Source: a virus
DNA: 44,177 nucleotides
IMG/VR virus record: IMGVR_UViG_3300010354_000164
Coordinates: 1 to 44,177 of that record
Strand: one strand, 5' to 3'
The notes beneath the pieces were generated by a model that saw only the letters and a list, made by a program, of their open reading frames with translations, ran no database searches and was not told the origin of the DNA. The translations under genes were made by a program, and so were the position numbers. This document shows positions 1 to 9,553 of the stretch, piece by piece (position 1 is the first letter of the stretch; every line of letters begins with the position of its first letter).

Positions 1-480
1 GTCTATCTTTGCTACTTCGAACCAGTTCTGACTGGCAGCGAAGGCATCGACAATCCTCAGACCGGCTTGCAAGGTACTTTCACAAGCTCAAGCATTCCAG
101 GTAACCCTTGCATCCGTTCGGCAACCATCTCGATTGCCAACGGTCATGAAGTTGTGAACTACTGTTGGGGTACCGATGCTGCTTCTGGTTCAATCTTCGT
201 GCCAGCGAGCCGCTTGGAAGTCGATGTAACCATTGAGTTGAACCTAAACCATGACTTGGTTGAGTTCTACAACGCTGTTCAGCAGTTCGAAGCTCAAGAC
301 CTGAACTTCAAACTTGGCGACACAGCTCTGCGCTTCTTGGAAATCGACATGCCGAAGGTCATCTTCCAAGTTCCTTCGATTGATGTTCCAGACACAGGCT
401 CGATTCCAGTCTCGTTCGAAGGCAAGGCATACCAAGATGCTCTTGACGCTGCGAATGAGGTGGTGGTTTCGTACAAGTGA
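1..480 (+). CDS. Major tail (tail tube) protein, 5'-truncated by the window
   Basis: The reading frame is open from the first base and ends with TGA at 478-480, so the N-terminus lies outside the window. The visible part (about 159 residues) is beta-rich and soluble, with no signal peptide or membrane segment, and ends in the strand EVVVSYK. The tail-tube assignment is from position: it directly precedes the G/GT chaperone pair and the tape measure, which is where the tube subunit sits in long-tailed phages. Tube subunits stack as hexamers around the tape measure to form the DNA channel. A rho-independent terminator follows at 527-556, fitting a highly expressed structural gene whose transcript is trimmed before the chaperones. 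Family membership is inferred from synteny and character, not from a diagnostic motif. Confidence 0.6.
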   Translation, partial: VYLCYFEPVLTGSEGIDNPQTGLQGTFTSSSIPGNPCIRSATISIANGHEVVNYCWGTDAASGSIFVPASRLEVDVTIELNLNHDLVEFYNAVQQFEAQDLNFKLGDTALRFLEIDMPKVIFQVPSIDVPDTGSIPVSFEGKAYQDALDAANEVVVSYK

Positions 481-486
481 TGTTAG

Positions 487-508
487 GCTCTTGGTAAGCA
501 ACAAGAGC
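487..508 (+). repeat. 7-bp inverted repeat downstream of the tail tube gene
   Basis: GCTCTTG at 487-493 and CAAGAGC at 502-508 form a perfect 7-bp stem with an 8-base loop, immediately after the tail tube stop codon and before the terminator hairpin. There is no T-run after it, so it is more likely a 3'-end mRNA stabiliser or a pausing element than a terminator. Its role is inferred from position only. Confidence 0.45.
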
Positions 509-526
509 GATCTCCTTTCTGTATCG

Positions 527-556
527 ACCCGATGGCTCACTGCTGTCGGGTTTTTT
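527..556 (+). terminator. Rho-independent terminator after the tail tube gene
   Basis: ACCCGA (527-532) pairs with TCGGGT (546-551) around a 13-base loop, and the stem runs straight into a T-tract (551-556). It separates the tail tube gene from the tail chaperones and would lower chaperone and tape-measure expression relative to the tube subunit. Confidence 0.75.
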
Positions 557-578
557 CTTAACCAAGAAGGAAAAGAAA

Positions 579-1031
579 ATGGCTTTGAATCTGAATGTAT
601 CTGCTGAAACTGCATTCACTTTTGTATCGTCGAAGGACTCTGCCATTCGACAGCCTGAAAATTATGCAGCATACTTGGAATCATTGGACGAGAGCTTGCT
701 TGGCCTCGAAGGAGAACCGACTCGCTTTCATCTGGTGGTTTCGTCAAAGCTCAAGGATGTGCTGGCGGCAAAAGATGGTCTTTCGGCCATTGCCATGAAA
801 GCCAAGGATGGCGGTGACATTCCAATTTACTCTCTCATGTATCAGCAAGTCAGAATCGCATTGAAAGACATCAAAACAGGCGAAGAAAGCATGTTCCGCA
901 AAGGAGCAGATGGCTTGGTCGCTGATGACCTGATGGCGGCGCTCGCTGCTCAAGATATTCTTCCTGAATTGTTCTCTGCTTTGCAAACTAAACAAGCAAA
1001 CAGGTCGCCTGAAATCGCAAAAAAAGGCTGA
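579..1031 (+). CDS. Tail assembly chaperone, gpG-like (unshifted product)
   Basis: A 150-residue soluble protein starting MALNLNVSAETAF and ending in a lysine-rich tail (EIAKKG). The ATG follows AAGGA at a suitable distance. Its place between tail tube and tape measure, its size, and the -1 frameshift at its last codons identify it as the G member of the G/GT pair. In phage lambda, gpG and gpGT coat the tape measure and recruit tube subunits, then leave before the tail is complete. Most ribosomes stop at TGA 1029-1031 to give this form, and a minority slip at 1019-1025 to give the fusion. Identification rests on gene order and the shift site; the sequence itself is not distinctive. Confidence 0.82.
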   Translation: MALNLNVSAETAFTFVSSKDSAIRQPENYAAYLESLDESLLGLEGEPTRFHLVVSSKLKDVLAAKDGLSAIAMKAKDGGDIPIYSLMYQQVRIALKDIKTGEESMFRKGADGLVADDLMAALAAQDILPELFSALQTKQANRSPEIAKKG

Positions 1032-1480
1032 GCGCACTTCTAGAATTGAACTTTGCTGACCATGCGAAGCTCAAGAAAGAAGGCCGCGCTTTTGATTGCA
1101 ACAGCTGCAAGGTATCAAAGCTGAGACGCTGCCAAGAAGACCGATGGGATTTCACGGAAAAGGATGCAAACATCTTTCCGATGTATGTTCATCAAGGTGG
1201 CGAGTTGTATGGCTTCTGCCCTGCAAAAGCGACTTGGGATTCTTGGACAGTTCAAATGTATAGAACTCTTGTGGTGGCTGTGACCACAGGAGCGCAATGG
1301 TCAGACGGAGGCTTGGCAGAACAACCTGAATGGTGGATTGATCTGCTATCATGGTTCACAACGCGCTATGATATGACCAACTTCCAAAGGAAAGCGGTCA
1401 TGGTTCTTGGTGACGGCAAGGATGCTAAGTCTCAAGGAGTGAGCAAGAATGGCAATAAGCAAAGAACAGTTAAGCGTTGA
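579..1480 (+). CDS. Tail assembly chaperone gpGT-like fusion via -1 frameshift
   Basis: The product joins codons 579-1025 to the overlapping frame 1025-1480 through a -1 slip, giving about 300 residues. The T part has cysteines arranged as CNSCKVSKLRRC and a Trp-rich stretch (EQPEWWIDLLSWF). A zinc-binding role for the cysteines is possible but unproven. The T frame has no convincing start of its own: its only early start-like codon, TTG at 1046, lacks a ribosome site. Its 3' end overlaps the tape measure start by 32 bases, the usual GT-tape measure coupling. In the lambda model the T domain contacts tube subunits while the G domain binds the tape measure. Confidence 0.8.
1019..1025 (+). promoter_or_regulatory. 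-1 ribosomal frameshift slippery site (A AAA AAA)
   Basis: In the G frame the codons read GCA AAA AAA GGC TGA. The heptamer A AAA AAA at 1019-1025 lets both tRNA-Lys re-pair after a one-base backward slip, and the stop at 1029-1031 lies just beyond. After slipping, the frame reads AGG CTG AGC and stays open to 1480. This is the conserved device long-tailed phages use to set the G:GT ratio. I do not see a convincing strong downstream hairpin. Confidence 0.85.
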
Positions 1481-4400
1481 AGTCGTTCTCGACTCATCTG
1501 GTGCTATTAAAGGAATCAAAGACCTTCAAGGACAATTTGTCGAACTTGATAAAATCGTCAAAAGCAGTTCTTCAACAAGCGATAAAGCAAACACATCGAC
1601 AGGCAAGCTAGGCGCAGCATTTGAAGGCATGTCAGCAACGCTTTCAAAAGCAGCTTTGCCAATGCTTGCGATTCAAACAGCTGTCGCAGCAGTTACTCAG
1701 GTCTTCGGCGTTCTCTCAAATACTCTCGGTTCATTCGTCGATGATTATGCTGCTGCCGAAAAAGCTCAAATCATGCTCACTCAGGCGATTGAGAACTCTG
1801 GCGGCAGAATCCAGAACACTGCCGATGCTTGGGGTGAATATCTCGACAGCCTTCAGGAAGTGAAAGCAGTTGATGCTGATGTTCTCCGTGGCTTGGTAGC
1901 GCAAGCCGTTCAAATGGGATTCTCTGAATCTCAGATCAAGTCGCTTGTTGAGGCGACCATTGGTCTTTCAAAGGTTACCGGAGATAGTCTCGATGGTTCT
2001 TTCCAGAGATTGATTGGCACAACGAGAGGCATGGCTCGTGGTTTGTCTGCCATGATTCCAGAGCTTCAGAACCTAACAGATGAACAGCTTCGTTCAGGTG
2101 ATGCTTTCGCTCTTGTGGCAGATAAATACAAGAAAGCTGCCGATGGAGCAGGTTCTTACACTGATTCAGTCAAACGAGCAAAATTGGCAGCTGGAGAGCT
2201 TTCAGAAGATATTGGAAAGCTGATTGTTGAGACGTTCAATCTTAACGCTGTTATTGATACTGCCAGAGATGTTATCAACAGAGTCAGAAACGCAATCGCT
2301 GCTGTCGATATGAAGGCGCTCTCTGAGAGCTTCAAAGAGTTCATGACTGTCGCTGGTCCGATTGCAGGAGTTATTGGAGCAGTCACTCTTGCTGTGACTG
2401 GTCTAGGTGCTTCAATGGCAGCGGCCGTTGCACCTGTTCTGCTTATCACGGCGAAAATCACATTGATTGTTGCAGCTGTCGCAGGCGTTATTGCAATCAT
2501 CGAAATCCTCATCAGAAACTTCGGCTTGTTCGATGAAGCTCTGGCGATGATTGCCAGCTCGATTGCTTTCTTGTTCCTCAAGCCTCTTGAGAATGCAGCT
2601 TGGTCATTGAAAGAATTTCTTGGTCTGTTCGGAGATAATGCGCTCACCAAAGCAGCAGACCAAGTATTCAAAGGCATCGAGAAATCGGTGAACTCTTTGA
2701 AGGATAATGTTTCAAAGAATTTCACGAAGATAAAAGACAACATCGACACTGGTTTCTCTGGTCAAGTCGTCAAGCAAGGAATCAATCTCGTCAAAGGATT
2801 CACAGGCGAAACAGATAAGGCAAAAGTCTCGCTTGAGAATCTTGGCAAGACCGGCGCTCGAATCAAAGTCATTGATGAAAAGGCTATTGAAGCAGCAAAG
2901 AACGCTCTCAAAGATATTCAGAAAGAAACGGCCAATCTGAAATTGCAGACTGCTCAGATGGGTGAGGATGAAATCACGCAAATCAAAGCGAAAACATCCT
3001 TCCAGCTTGAGGCAATCAAGAACAAGCAGAAAGAACTTCAAGACCAAGGCATCCTGAATGACAAATTGAAAGAAGCTCTGAAGGCACAAGAGGATGCTGT
3101 CAAAGTCTACGGTGATAAGGCAATCAAGGCAGCCGAAGAAAAAGCAATTCTGGAGTCTCAAAAAGGACCGCTTTCCGAACTAAAGAAACTGAATGAAGAT
3201 TCGGCAAAGTGGGTTGAACAGACTCGACTTTCAAATCTTGGAACCTTCGATGTCATCAATGAACAAGCGCAGATTGAACTCGAAAAGATTTCTGCTCTGG
3301 AAGAACAACTGAAGCTGACGGGAGCTTTGAACGAAGAAAATCAACAAGCACTTGAGAATGCCAAAAACACAGTCGAAGAAATGAGAAGCGCGAAGACTGG
3401 CAAAGCAATCATGGAAGGCGTCAATAGCGCAATCTCTGCTGCTCAAGGCGGTGCAGATGCGTTGGTTGGGAACATGATTTCGCAAATCGGCAAAGCATTC
3501 GGGCCTGAAGGAGAAATGATTGCTGGAGTGATAAACCTGCTTCGCAAAGGAAAAGACTTCACAAAGCAACTTGGTCAATATTTAATGAAAATCATTGCTG
3601 ACCTTCCGAAGATGATTACTGAAGGTGCTGTTGGTCTGATTGAAGGCCTGATTGATGGATTCTTGGAATTTCTCGGCAATCCTAAAGCAATCGAGGAGTT
3701 CATTTATAATCTGCAAATGATGATGCCTCGAATCATCACAGCTTTGATTGAAGCATTGCCTGCATTGCTTGTTGCTTTCACTGGTCCGAAATTTGTAATC
3801 GGAGTTGTCAAAGGCTTCGTAAAGGCTTTCATTGACGGAATCCCGATGATGCTCAGAGGATTGCGCGATGCTATCAAGCAAATCGGAGATGACTTTGGAA
3901 AAGGTCTGAAGAAAGCAGGTGATGACTTTGGAGCAGGCATCAAGAAAATTGGAGATTTTTTCGGACAAATCTTCGGGAAGTTTGGGAAATGGCTTGATGA
4001 AGGATTATTTCAACCACTGAAGCAATGGTTCAGCGATAATTGGATCAGCCTTGTGCTTGCGCCTTTCACTCTTGGTTTGTCATTGTTCTTCGACAATGAA
4101 CAAATCAAAGACTTCGGAAAGCGACTGTGGACTGGTATCACCGATGCGTTGAGCGGATTATGGCAATGGTTCGCAGACTTGTTCAGCGGCGTTGGCAGCT
4201 TTTTCAAGAATCTGTTCAAGTTCGATGGCGGAGGCAAAGGCGCAGTTGAAGATTTCCTTGGCTTCGACTTTCCTTGGATTGCTTTTGCAGATGGTGGTTT
4301 TGTCCCAGGCAAGCCGAAGGTTCTTGGTGACTCATCGAAGAACGATACTGTACCAGCTCTCTTGAGTCCCGGAGAAGCAGTCATCCCAAGAAGCATGATG

Positions 4401-5015
4401 AAAGACAAAAGCGTTGCAGCTTTCGTCAATTCTCTTTTCTCTGGAAAGAAACCAGAAGGTCACTTCCTTGGAATCCCGGGAACTGAAGCTGTCCCTTGGG
4501 GTGATGAGGAAGTCAAAGCTGTTGGCGATTGGATTGGCGATACTTTGGTCCCAGACAATATCAAAAAGCTATGGGATTCAATCACAAGATTCATTTCAAA
4601 CATCGACTTGAAAAGACTCGTGACTGACCCTCTTGGAATGATTACTGACGCAATCAAAGGCAGTCTTGGATTCTTGGTCGAGCCGTTTAAGCAGATGATG
4701 AAGTTCAGCACAGGCGGAATCGTTCCCGGAAGCGGAACGGGGGACTCGGTTCCAGCAATGCTGACTCCAGGTGAGTTCGTCATCAATCGCAATGCTGCTC
4801 AATCACTCGGTGCTGGCTTGTTGAACAGATTGAACTCTGGTTCTCTTCCGACTGACTCTGCACCAATCTTCAACATCAATTTGAACATCGAAACACGAGA
4901 CGCGCTTGATGCTTCGTTTATTCGAAATACACTTGTGCCAACCATCAAGAGCGAGCTGAAGGCCAGTTCATTGAGAGGTGACTTCGTGTTGTCAGCGAAA
5001 GGAGTTCGCTCGTGA
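1449..5015 (+). CDS. Tape measure protein
   Basis: A 1188-residue protein, by far the longest of the tail module, starting at ATG 1449 with AAGGAG at 1434-1439. Long Lys/Glu/Ala/Gln-rich helical stretches (about 460-680) alternate with hydrophobic segments. The main one is at about 298-375 and includes a 20-30 residue membrane-like run; others lie at 740-830 and near 890. This is typical of tape measures, which set tail length and help DNA cross the inner membrane. The C-terminal part carries two copies of a GG-VPG...D-VPALL-PGE-VI motif (near residues 950-985 and 1095-1125), common in this family. It overlaps the next gene by GTGA at 5012-5015. Confidence comes from length, composition, synteny and the C-terminal motif. 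Confidence 0.93.
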   Translation: MAISKEQLSVEVVLDSSGAIKGIKDLQGQFVELDKIVKSSSSTSDKANTSTGKLGAAFEGMSATLSKAALPMLAIQTAVAAVTQVFGVLSNTLGSFVDDYAAAEKAQIMLTQAIENSGGRIQNTADAWGEYLDSLQEVKAVDADVLRGLVAQAVQMGFSESQIKSLVEATIGLSKVTGDSLDGSFQRLIGTTRGMARGLSAMIPELQNLTDEQLRSGDAFALVADKYKKAADGAGSYTDSVKRAKLAAGELSEDIGKLIVETFNLNAVIDTARDVINRVRNAIAAVDMKALSESFKEFMTVAGPIAGVIGAVTLAVTGLGASMAAAVAPVLLITAKITLIVAAVAGVIAIIEILIRNFGLFDEALAMIASSIAFLFLKPLENAAWSLKEFLGLFGDNALTKAADQVFKGIEKSVNSLKDNVSKNFTKIKDNIDTGFSGQVVKQGINLVKGFTGETDKAKVSLENLGKTGARIKVIDEKAIEAAKNALKDIQKETANLKLQTAQMGEDEITQIKAKTSFQLEAIKNKQKELQDQGILNDKLKEALKAQEDAVKVYGDKAIKAAEEKAILESQKGPLSELKKLNEDSAKWVEQTRLSNLGTFDVINEQAQIELEKISALEEQLKLTGALNEENQQALENAKNTVEEMRSAKTGKAIMEGVNSAISAAQGGADALVGNMISQIGKAFGPEGEMIAGVINLLRKGKDFTKQLGQYLMKIIADLPKMITEGAVGLIEGLIDGFLEFLGNPKAIEEFIYNLQMMMPRIITALIEALPALLVAFTGPKFVIGVVKGFVKAFIDGIPMMLRGLRDAIKQIGDDFGKGLKKAGDDFGAGIKKIGDFFGQIFGKFGKWLDEGLFQPLKQWFSDNWISLVLAPFTLGLSLFFDNEQIKDFGKRLWTGITDALSGLWQWFADLFSGVGSFFKNLFKFDGGGKGAVEDFLGFDFPWIAFADGGFVPGKPKVLGDSSKNDTVPALLSPGEAVIPRSMMKDKSVAAFVNSLFSGKKPEGHFLGIPGTEAVPWGDEEVKAVGDWIGDTLVPDNIKKLWDSITRFISNIDLKRLVTDPLGMITDAIKGSLGFLVEPFKQMMKFSTGGIVPGSGTGDSVPAMLTPGEFVINRNAAQSLGAGLLNRLNSGSLPTDSAPIFNINLNIETRDALDASFIRNTLVPTIKSELKASSLRGDFVLSAKGVRS

Positions 5016-6433
5016 TTCAACTCATCGAATATGGATACCTTCAAACTCCATATCTCAGCGAGTTCCCATATCTTCAACCTGCTGCTGAGCAAGGCTTGGC
5101 ATTGCAGACTGAGTTCAGAGTCGACAAAGAGAAAACGAAAGGCATCCAATTTCTTGGAAATCTGACAAAAGACAAACCAATCGGAAGTCAGTTCATTGGG
5201 CAGGTGACAGGCTTCGAACAGACTCGCGGCTTGCAGACTGAGTTCAGAAAGTTCGATGAACTGACGACTGCTTTTCAAGCAGAAAATCTAATCGTCGCAG
5301 AAATTGCAAAAGGTGTTCAAGCTGAGTTTGCTGTGACTACTGAAAATGTCGCAGGCATTCAGTTCTTGAGCAATTTGACGAAAGACAAACCTGCTGGCTT
5401 TCAGTTCAAGGGTCTTCTCGAAGGCAAAGAGAAAATCAAAGGGATTCAGTTCCGACCTGGACACGTCTCTCATTATGAGTGCTTCGGGAATGGTTATCTG
5501 AATGATGAACCGTATCTCTCTGTTTATCCGTATCTAAACTCTTTCGTTTGCGCGACATTCGGAATCCAGTTCCAATCTGTCAAAGAAGACTCAAGAGCGA
5601 TTCAGTTCCGCTCTGCTTTGTATAACACTACGAATCTTCGCATCCTGATGGATTTCCCAAGCCGTGGAACAACTGGCGAAAACTGGACTTCGACGAGCAC
5701 AGCTCCAAGTTCAACCAACAGCTTCTCAATCAATAATGTGAACACAGACATCGTAGAGCAGTATTGGCGTTCTGAAACAGGCGTTCTGTCTGCAACTCTT
5801 TCTTGCGATACTGAACTGCCTCAAGGTGTGTATCTCGATACTCTGGCAATCTTGAATCACAATCTTTCTGGTTCTGCGACTGTCATTCTTCAAGGCTCGA
5901 ATGACCCAAGCTTTGCGACGATTCCAGTCAATGTGACTCTCGATTATGAAGCAAACAATCTTTACTACATCGCACCGACTCTGCCTCTGAATCCTTATCG
6001 TTACTGGAGATTGAATGTAAGCGATGCTGGTTCAGCTGATAACTTCTTGCGAATCGGAACAATAGTTTTCGGCTCAGCAATTATCTTCAGCCAAGAGAGC
6101 TTTGTTGACCGAGTCAGATTCGGCCAAAGACAGTTCGTTGATAAGGTTTACACTGAAGGCTTCACGAATATCAGCAACGACAGAGGCAAGAAGAAATACT
6201 TGAACCTTGAGTTCAGGAATCTCTCGTATGGCCGAATCAACTTTCAGAACATGAGAGAGCTTTTCGATTACGCTGGTATCACTCTCAAGTGCCTTTACAT
6301 CCCCGTGCCTCAACAGCCAAGCAGATTCGCTGTCTTTGGCAAGCTGACAGATATTCCTGCTGAGGAGCATAACTATAAAGGCGCTGATGCTGATTATGTT
6401 GACTTCTCAATCGAAGTGGATGAATCGCTATGA
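5012..6433 (+). CDS. Tail-tip protein, probable distal-tail (Dit) position, with internal repeats
   Basis: A GTG start overlaps the tape measure stop (GTGA), with AAAGGAG at 4998-5004. The 473-residue product sits where siphoviruses encode the distal tail protein joining tube to tip. Its N-terminal half is built from repeats. GYL-PYLS-PYL appears near residues 8-22 and again near 160-175. GIQFLGNLTKDKP near 44 recurs as GIQFLSNLTKDKP near 111, and QF/QTEF steps recur between them. The C-terminal half is a beta-sandwich-like region with RYWRLNV and FLRIGTIVFG, resembling discoidin or carbohydrate-binding folds seen in tail proteins. The function call is from position and fold impression. It could instead be a host-binding tip protein. 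Confidence 0.55.
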   Translation: MIQLIEYGYLQTPYLSEFPYLQPAAEQGLALQTEFRVDKEKTKGIQFLGNLTKDKPIGSQFIGQVTGFEQTRGLQTEFRKFDELTTAFQAENLIVAEIAKGVQAEFAVTTENVAGIQFLSNLTKDKPAGFQFKGLLEGKEKIKGIQFRPGHVSHYECFGNGYLNDEPYLSVYPYLNSFVCATFGIQFQSVKEDSRAIQFRSALYNTTNLRILMDFPSRGTTGENWTSTSTAPSSTNSFSINNVNTDIVEQYWRSETGVLSATLSCDTELPQGVYLDTLAILNHNLSGSATVILQGSNDPSFATIPVNVTLDYEANNLYYIAPTLPLNPYRYWRLNVSDAGSADNFLRIGTIVFGSAIIFSQESFVDRVRFGQRQFVDKVYTEGFTNISNDRGKKKYLNLEFRNLSYGRINFQNMRELFDYAGITLKCLYIPVPQQPSRFAVFGKLTDIPAEEHNYKGADADYVDFSIEVDESL

Positions 6434-8385
6434 GTTCATCCAATCGAAAGCCATATCTGACGGCAAGCAGCATCAATCAGCAGTTGCTTAATTTTGCATC
6501 TGACAATCTTGCAAATCAGCTTGAGTTGATTGTTGAGATTCAAGCTCCAGATGGTTCAATCATTCGAGCTTCAGACAGAAATAAATATGTTGGCGAGCAT
6601 TTCTACGAAGCTCTGACAAACTTCCCTGCTGTTGTGAGAACTGTCGGAGAATGGCTGACTGAAGGTCTTCTGTTCTCTGAAATGACGTTTGAGCTTTCAA
6701 ATGCAGATGGTCGATACAATAAGTTCCTTCCAGGTGGAGCGAACTTTGCAGGATGGGTCGGTCGAACAGTCACGGTCAAGATTGGCTTGAGAGATGTTCA
6801 ATCGAGCTTCTTTCAAATCTTCAAAGGAGAAGTTACAGAGGAAGCAGGTTTCAGCCGTTCAATCAAATCTGTGACCATTCGAGCGCGAGATGTTCTTGCG
6901 AAGAATAATGTTTCATTTCCCACAGGAGTCTTCACGCTTGCAGATTATCCGAAAGCATCTGATGATTTGCTAGGCAAAACGATTCCAGTCATCTACGGAG
7001 ATTGGACTGAACTGCTTTCTCCAATTACAGCCTCGATTCCATGCTATCCGGTAAACTCAAACGACATCTTTGTGAACAACGAAGAACTCACAGTGACAAT
7101 CGCTCTTGGCACTCCTGCAATCTTCTCAGCGTATCGGCACTGTCTTGAGGCGAATGACGAAGTTGATTTGATGACAGAGGGAACGCTTCCTACGGGAATC
7201 TCGCAAGGCAAGAAATACGTCAAAACGGTTCTTTCTGACTCGACGTTCACTCTCTCGGATACTCTCGGAGGGACAGCTCTCAATGCCTCTGGCACTCAAA
7301 GCGGAAGGCATTACATCACCAAGCATTCGAATGAACCACATGAGAATATCAAGCTCGTGATTTCATCAAATGCGTTGTTTTCGATTGACACGAGCAATCT
7401 TTACATGCGCCGTTCGAGTGTTCTTTATCAAGTGCCTGCTGCTGATGTTGTGAATATCTCGGTCAATAAGAACACATTTGAACTGAAGCAGAACTCGACG
7501 AACTGGTTCGAAGGTGGAAAGTATTACTTCAGTCGCTCAGATGAGTTCTTCATTCGCTGCAAAGGCAAGAATCTGAGCGGTTATGATAATAATGCAGTGG
7601 CTATCGCACAGGATATTCTAACAACCTACGGAGGCGTCTCTGGAGGCGATTTCGATGCTTCATGGGTGACCTTCAAAACCAAATCGTCTCCTGCAACTGG
7701 TGCGGTGGCTAACTGGCGAGCGAGAGCTTGGATTGGCGAACCAAAGAATACTATGGAGTATGCTTCGAATCTGCTTCAGCAGGTCAGGATTCAGCTGTTT
7801 CAGAACAAGGATGCAAAGCTCGACCTTCATGCTCTGCATTGGGACGAGTTCGATGACACTCCGTCTTATACGGTGAACAACTGGGACGTCGAACGCGATA
7901 GTCTGAGACCGACTCTCGATGTGCAGAATAACTTCAATCGGTCGAAGGGAACCTTTGGATTCGCTCCAGAAGCAAATCAATCAGCCTTTTCGACAGTCTA
8001 TTTCCGCAATCAGGCAGCAATCACTCAGAATGGCAGAATCCTGACCAGAGACTTGGACTATCCGAATCTGTATCGGCTTGCAGATGTTGAAATTCAGGTC
8101 AAAGAAACTCTGAAATTGGCATCAGGTTATCGAGAAGTCATCGAAGTGACCTTGACCAGCAGAGCCATTCTTCAGGATATTGGCGAATGGGTGCTTCTTG
8201 ATGTGCAGATTGGTGCTTCTCAGTTCGTGGCTGTTCCCTGTCTCATTCGAGAGATTGGATATTCGCCAGAAGGATTGAAATTGCCTGTGAAGCTCTGGTC
8301 TTTTGCTATGCTGCCTTTTGGAACATGGAATCCTGGCTACACAGGCATCGTTGGCGGTGCCTCTGCGACTATAACAGCGGAATGA
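6430..8385 (+). CDS. Tail hub / baseplate-like protein
   Basis: 651 residues, translationally coupled to the previous gene by ATGA at 6430-6433. The N-terminal 160 residues contain FELSNADGRYNKFLPGG and a following beta-barrel-like stretch with FKGEVTEEAGFS and SVTIRARDVL, a pattern common in phage tail-hub and minor tail proteins. The remainder is beta-rich and ends in a small-residue tail. Its place two genes after the tape measure matches the hub or Tal position, where a trimer closes the tail and organises the fibres. No peptidase motif is apparent. Structural role likely; exact role inferred. Confidence 0.55.
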   Translation: MSSSNRKPYLTASSINQQLLNFASDNLANQLELIVEIQAPDGSIIRASDRNKYVGEHFYEALTNFPAVVRTVGEWLTEGLLFSEMTFELSNADGRYNKFLPGGANFAGWVGRTVTVKIGLRDVQSSFFQIFKGEVTEEAGFSRSIKSVTIRARDVLAKNNVSFPTGVFTLADYPKASDDLLGKTIPVIYGDWTELLSPITASIPCYPVNSNDIFVNNEELTVTIALGTPAIFSAYRHCLEANDEVDLMTEGTLPTGISQGKKYVKTVLSDSTFTLSDTLGGTALNASGTQSGRHYITKHSNEPHENIKLVISSNALFSIDTSNLYMRRSSVLYQVPAADVVNISVNKNTFELKQNSTNWFEGGKYYFSRSDEFFIRCKGKNLSGYDNNAVAIAQDILTTYGGVSGGDFDASWVTFKTKSSPATGAVANWRARAWIGEPKNTMEYASNLLQQVRIQLFQNKDAKLDLHALHWDEFDDTPSYTVNNWDVERDSLRPTLDVQNNFNRSKGTFGFAPEANQSAFSTVYFRNQAAITQNGRILTRDLDYPNLYRLADVEIQVKETLKLASGYREVIEVTLTSRAILQDIGEWVLLDVQIGASQFVAVPCLIREIGYSPEGLKLPVKLWSFAMLPFGTWNPGYTGIVGGASATITAE

Positions 8386-8426
8386 ATTGGTGTATCTTTG
8401 AACAGAACTCAACGGAGGCTTGAATC

Positions 8427-9122
8427 ATGGCAGTCCTTTTGACTATCTCGGAAACTCTCAGCGGCTCAGAAGTGGCTGACAGCCTCGCAGGAGGCGGCAC
8501 TGGTGTTGACCTTGGACAGGTCGTCAACGGTCAGTATTCGCCAATCATCGATCAAGTGACGAACGCTGGCGCGCAGGTTCTTTACCTACGTCACAATGCA
8601 GTCGTCGACCCAATCACGAACTTGAAGTTCTATCTTGATTCGTATTCAAGAACTGGCTTCACATACGGAGGCGCTTCAACAGCTGCTTCAGACTACACGG
8701 TTCTAAAGGCTGAAGGTTCTGCTTCTGATGTTACCGCTGCTGCAAAGAACAACTCAAACGGTCTGGCTTCCGGCATATGGATGGAGCAGCAATACAACGT
8801 GGCAACTTCGAACCAGTTCGACATCGCCACCGCTCGCGGTTCCGACCCGGGCAGCAAGTTCGTTCAAATCTTCGGCAAGTCTGCTGCTGGAGTCGATGAA
8901 GCCACAGCATTCGACATTATCAAAGAGGCTTGCCTTTATACGCCGGATGATGTTGCAGAGAACGCTCCATCGGCTCCAGTCGATGGCAAAGTCGGTAAAG
9001 CGGATGACAGCGTTCTTGGAAACCGCGCAAAACTGCGCTTCCGCATCTATCTGCGCGAGGCTTTTGCTGATGGCGGCATCTTCCAGGCCAGCTTGATTGC
9101 ACGCTTCTCATACACGGCTTAA
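8427..9122 (+). CDS. Probable virion structural protein
   Basis: 231 residues, start ATG 8427 preceded by CGGAGG. The sequence is rich in Ala, Gly, Ser and Thr and poor in charged runs, with no signal peptide or membrane segment. This is typical of small beta-structured tail-tip components. It lies between the hub-like protein and fibre-like proteins on the same transcript. I do not recognise the family. A tail-tip or receptor-binding accessory role is inferred from neighbours only. Confidence 0.5.
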   Translation: MAVLLTISETLSGSEVADSLAGGGTGVDLGQVVNGQYSPIIDQVTNAGAQVLYLRHNAVVDPITNLKFYLDSYSRTGFTYGGASTAASDYTVLKAEGSASDVTAAAKNNSNGLASGIWMEQQYNVATSNQFDIATARGSDPGSKFVQIFGKSAAGVDEATAFDIIKEACLYTPDDVAENAPSAPVDGKVGKADDSVLGNRAKLRFRIYLREAFADGGIFQASLIARFSYTA

Positions 9123-9142
9123 CAGGCAAGAGAGGAAACAAG

Positions 9143-9550
9143 ATGTTGCTTCTCTCGCAGAAAATTGAAAACATTCGCGGCTTGCGGTGGAAATTTGAAT
9201 ATACTGACAAGCCTGCTCGAATTGGTGGTTGGGATTACACAGGCGATGATCCGCTTCTTCAGGCTTGGAGACAGCCGCGAGAAGGACTCCTGTTTGCCGT
9301 CCTTGAAGCCAAAGACTTCAATCAAATTATTCATCGCGTTTATGAGTGTCTAGGCCAAGACTTTTGCAATTTTCAATGGGAGATGGAAGCATCTGTTTCA
9401 TTGAACGGCAAAGTCGGCAGTCATCGACAAGTCGGACTCACTCTCGTATCACGGACAGAACGCGCTACAATCTTCAAGAATGGAAGCTGCCAAGTTGAGA
9501 AACGGCAAGCAGACGATTTGGACAACCACTATTTGTATGGAAAGGTATAA
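9143..9550 (+). CDS. Small tail-module protein of unknown function
   Basis: 135 residues, ATG 9143 preceded by GAGG. It starts MLLLSQKIENIRGLRWKFEY and has many aromatic and basic residues with two cysteines (YECLGQDFCNF), unlike its beta-rich neighbours. It sits between a structural protein and a fibre-like protein, only 3 bases before the next start, so it is co-translated with the tail genes. It may be a fibre assembly factor or minor structural protein. No family recognised. Confidence 0.45.
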   Translation: MLLLSQKIENIRGLRWKFEYTDKPARIGGWDYTGDDPLLQAWRQPREGLLFAVLEAKDFNQIIHRVYECLGQDFCNFQWEMEASVSLNGKVGSHRQVGLTLVSRTERATIFKNGSCQVEKRQADDLDNHYLYGKV

Positions 9551-9553
9551 CCA

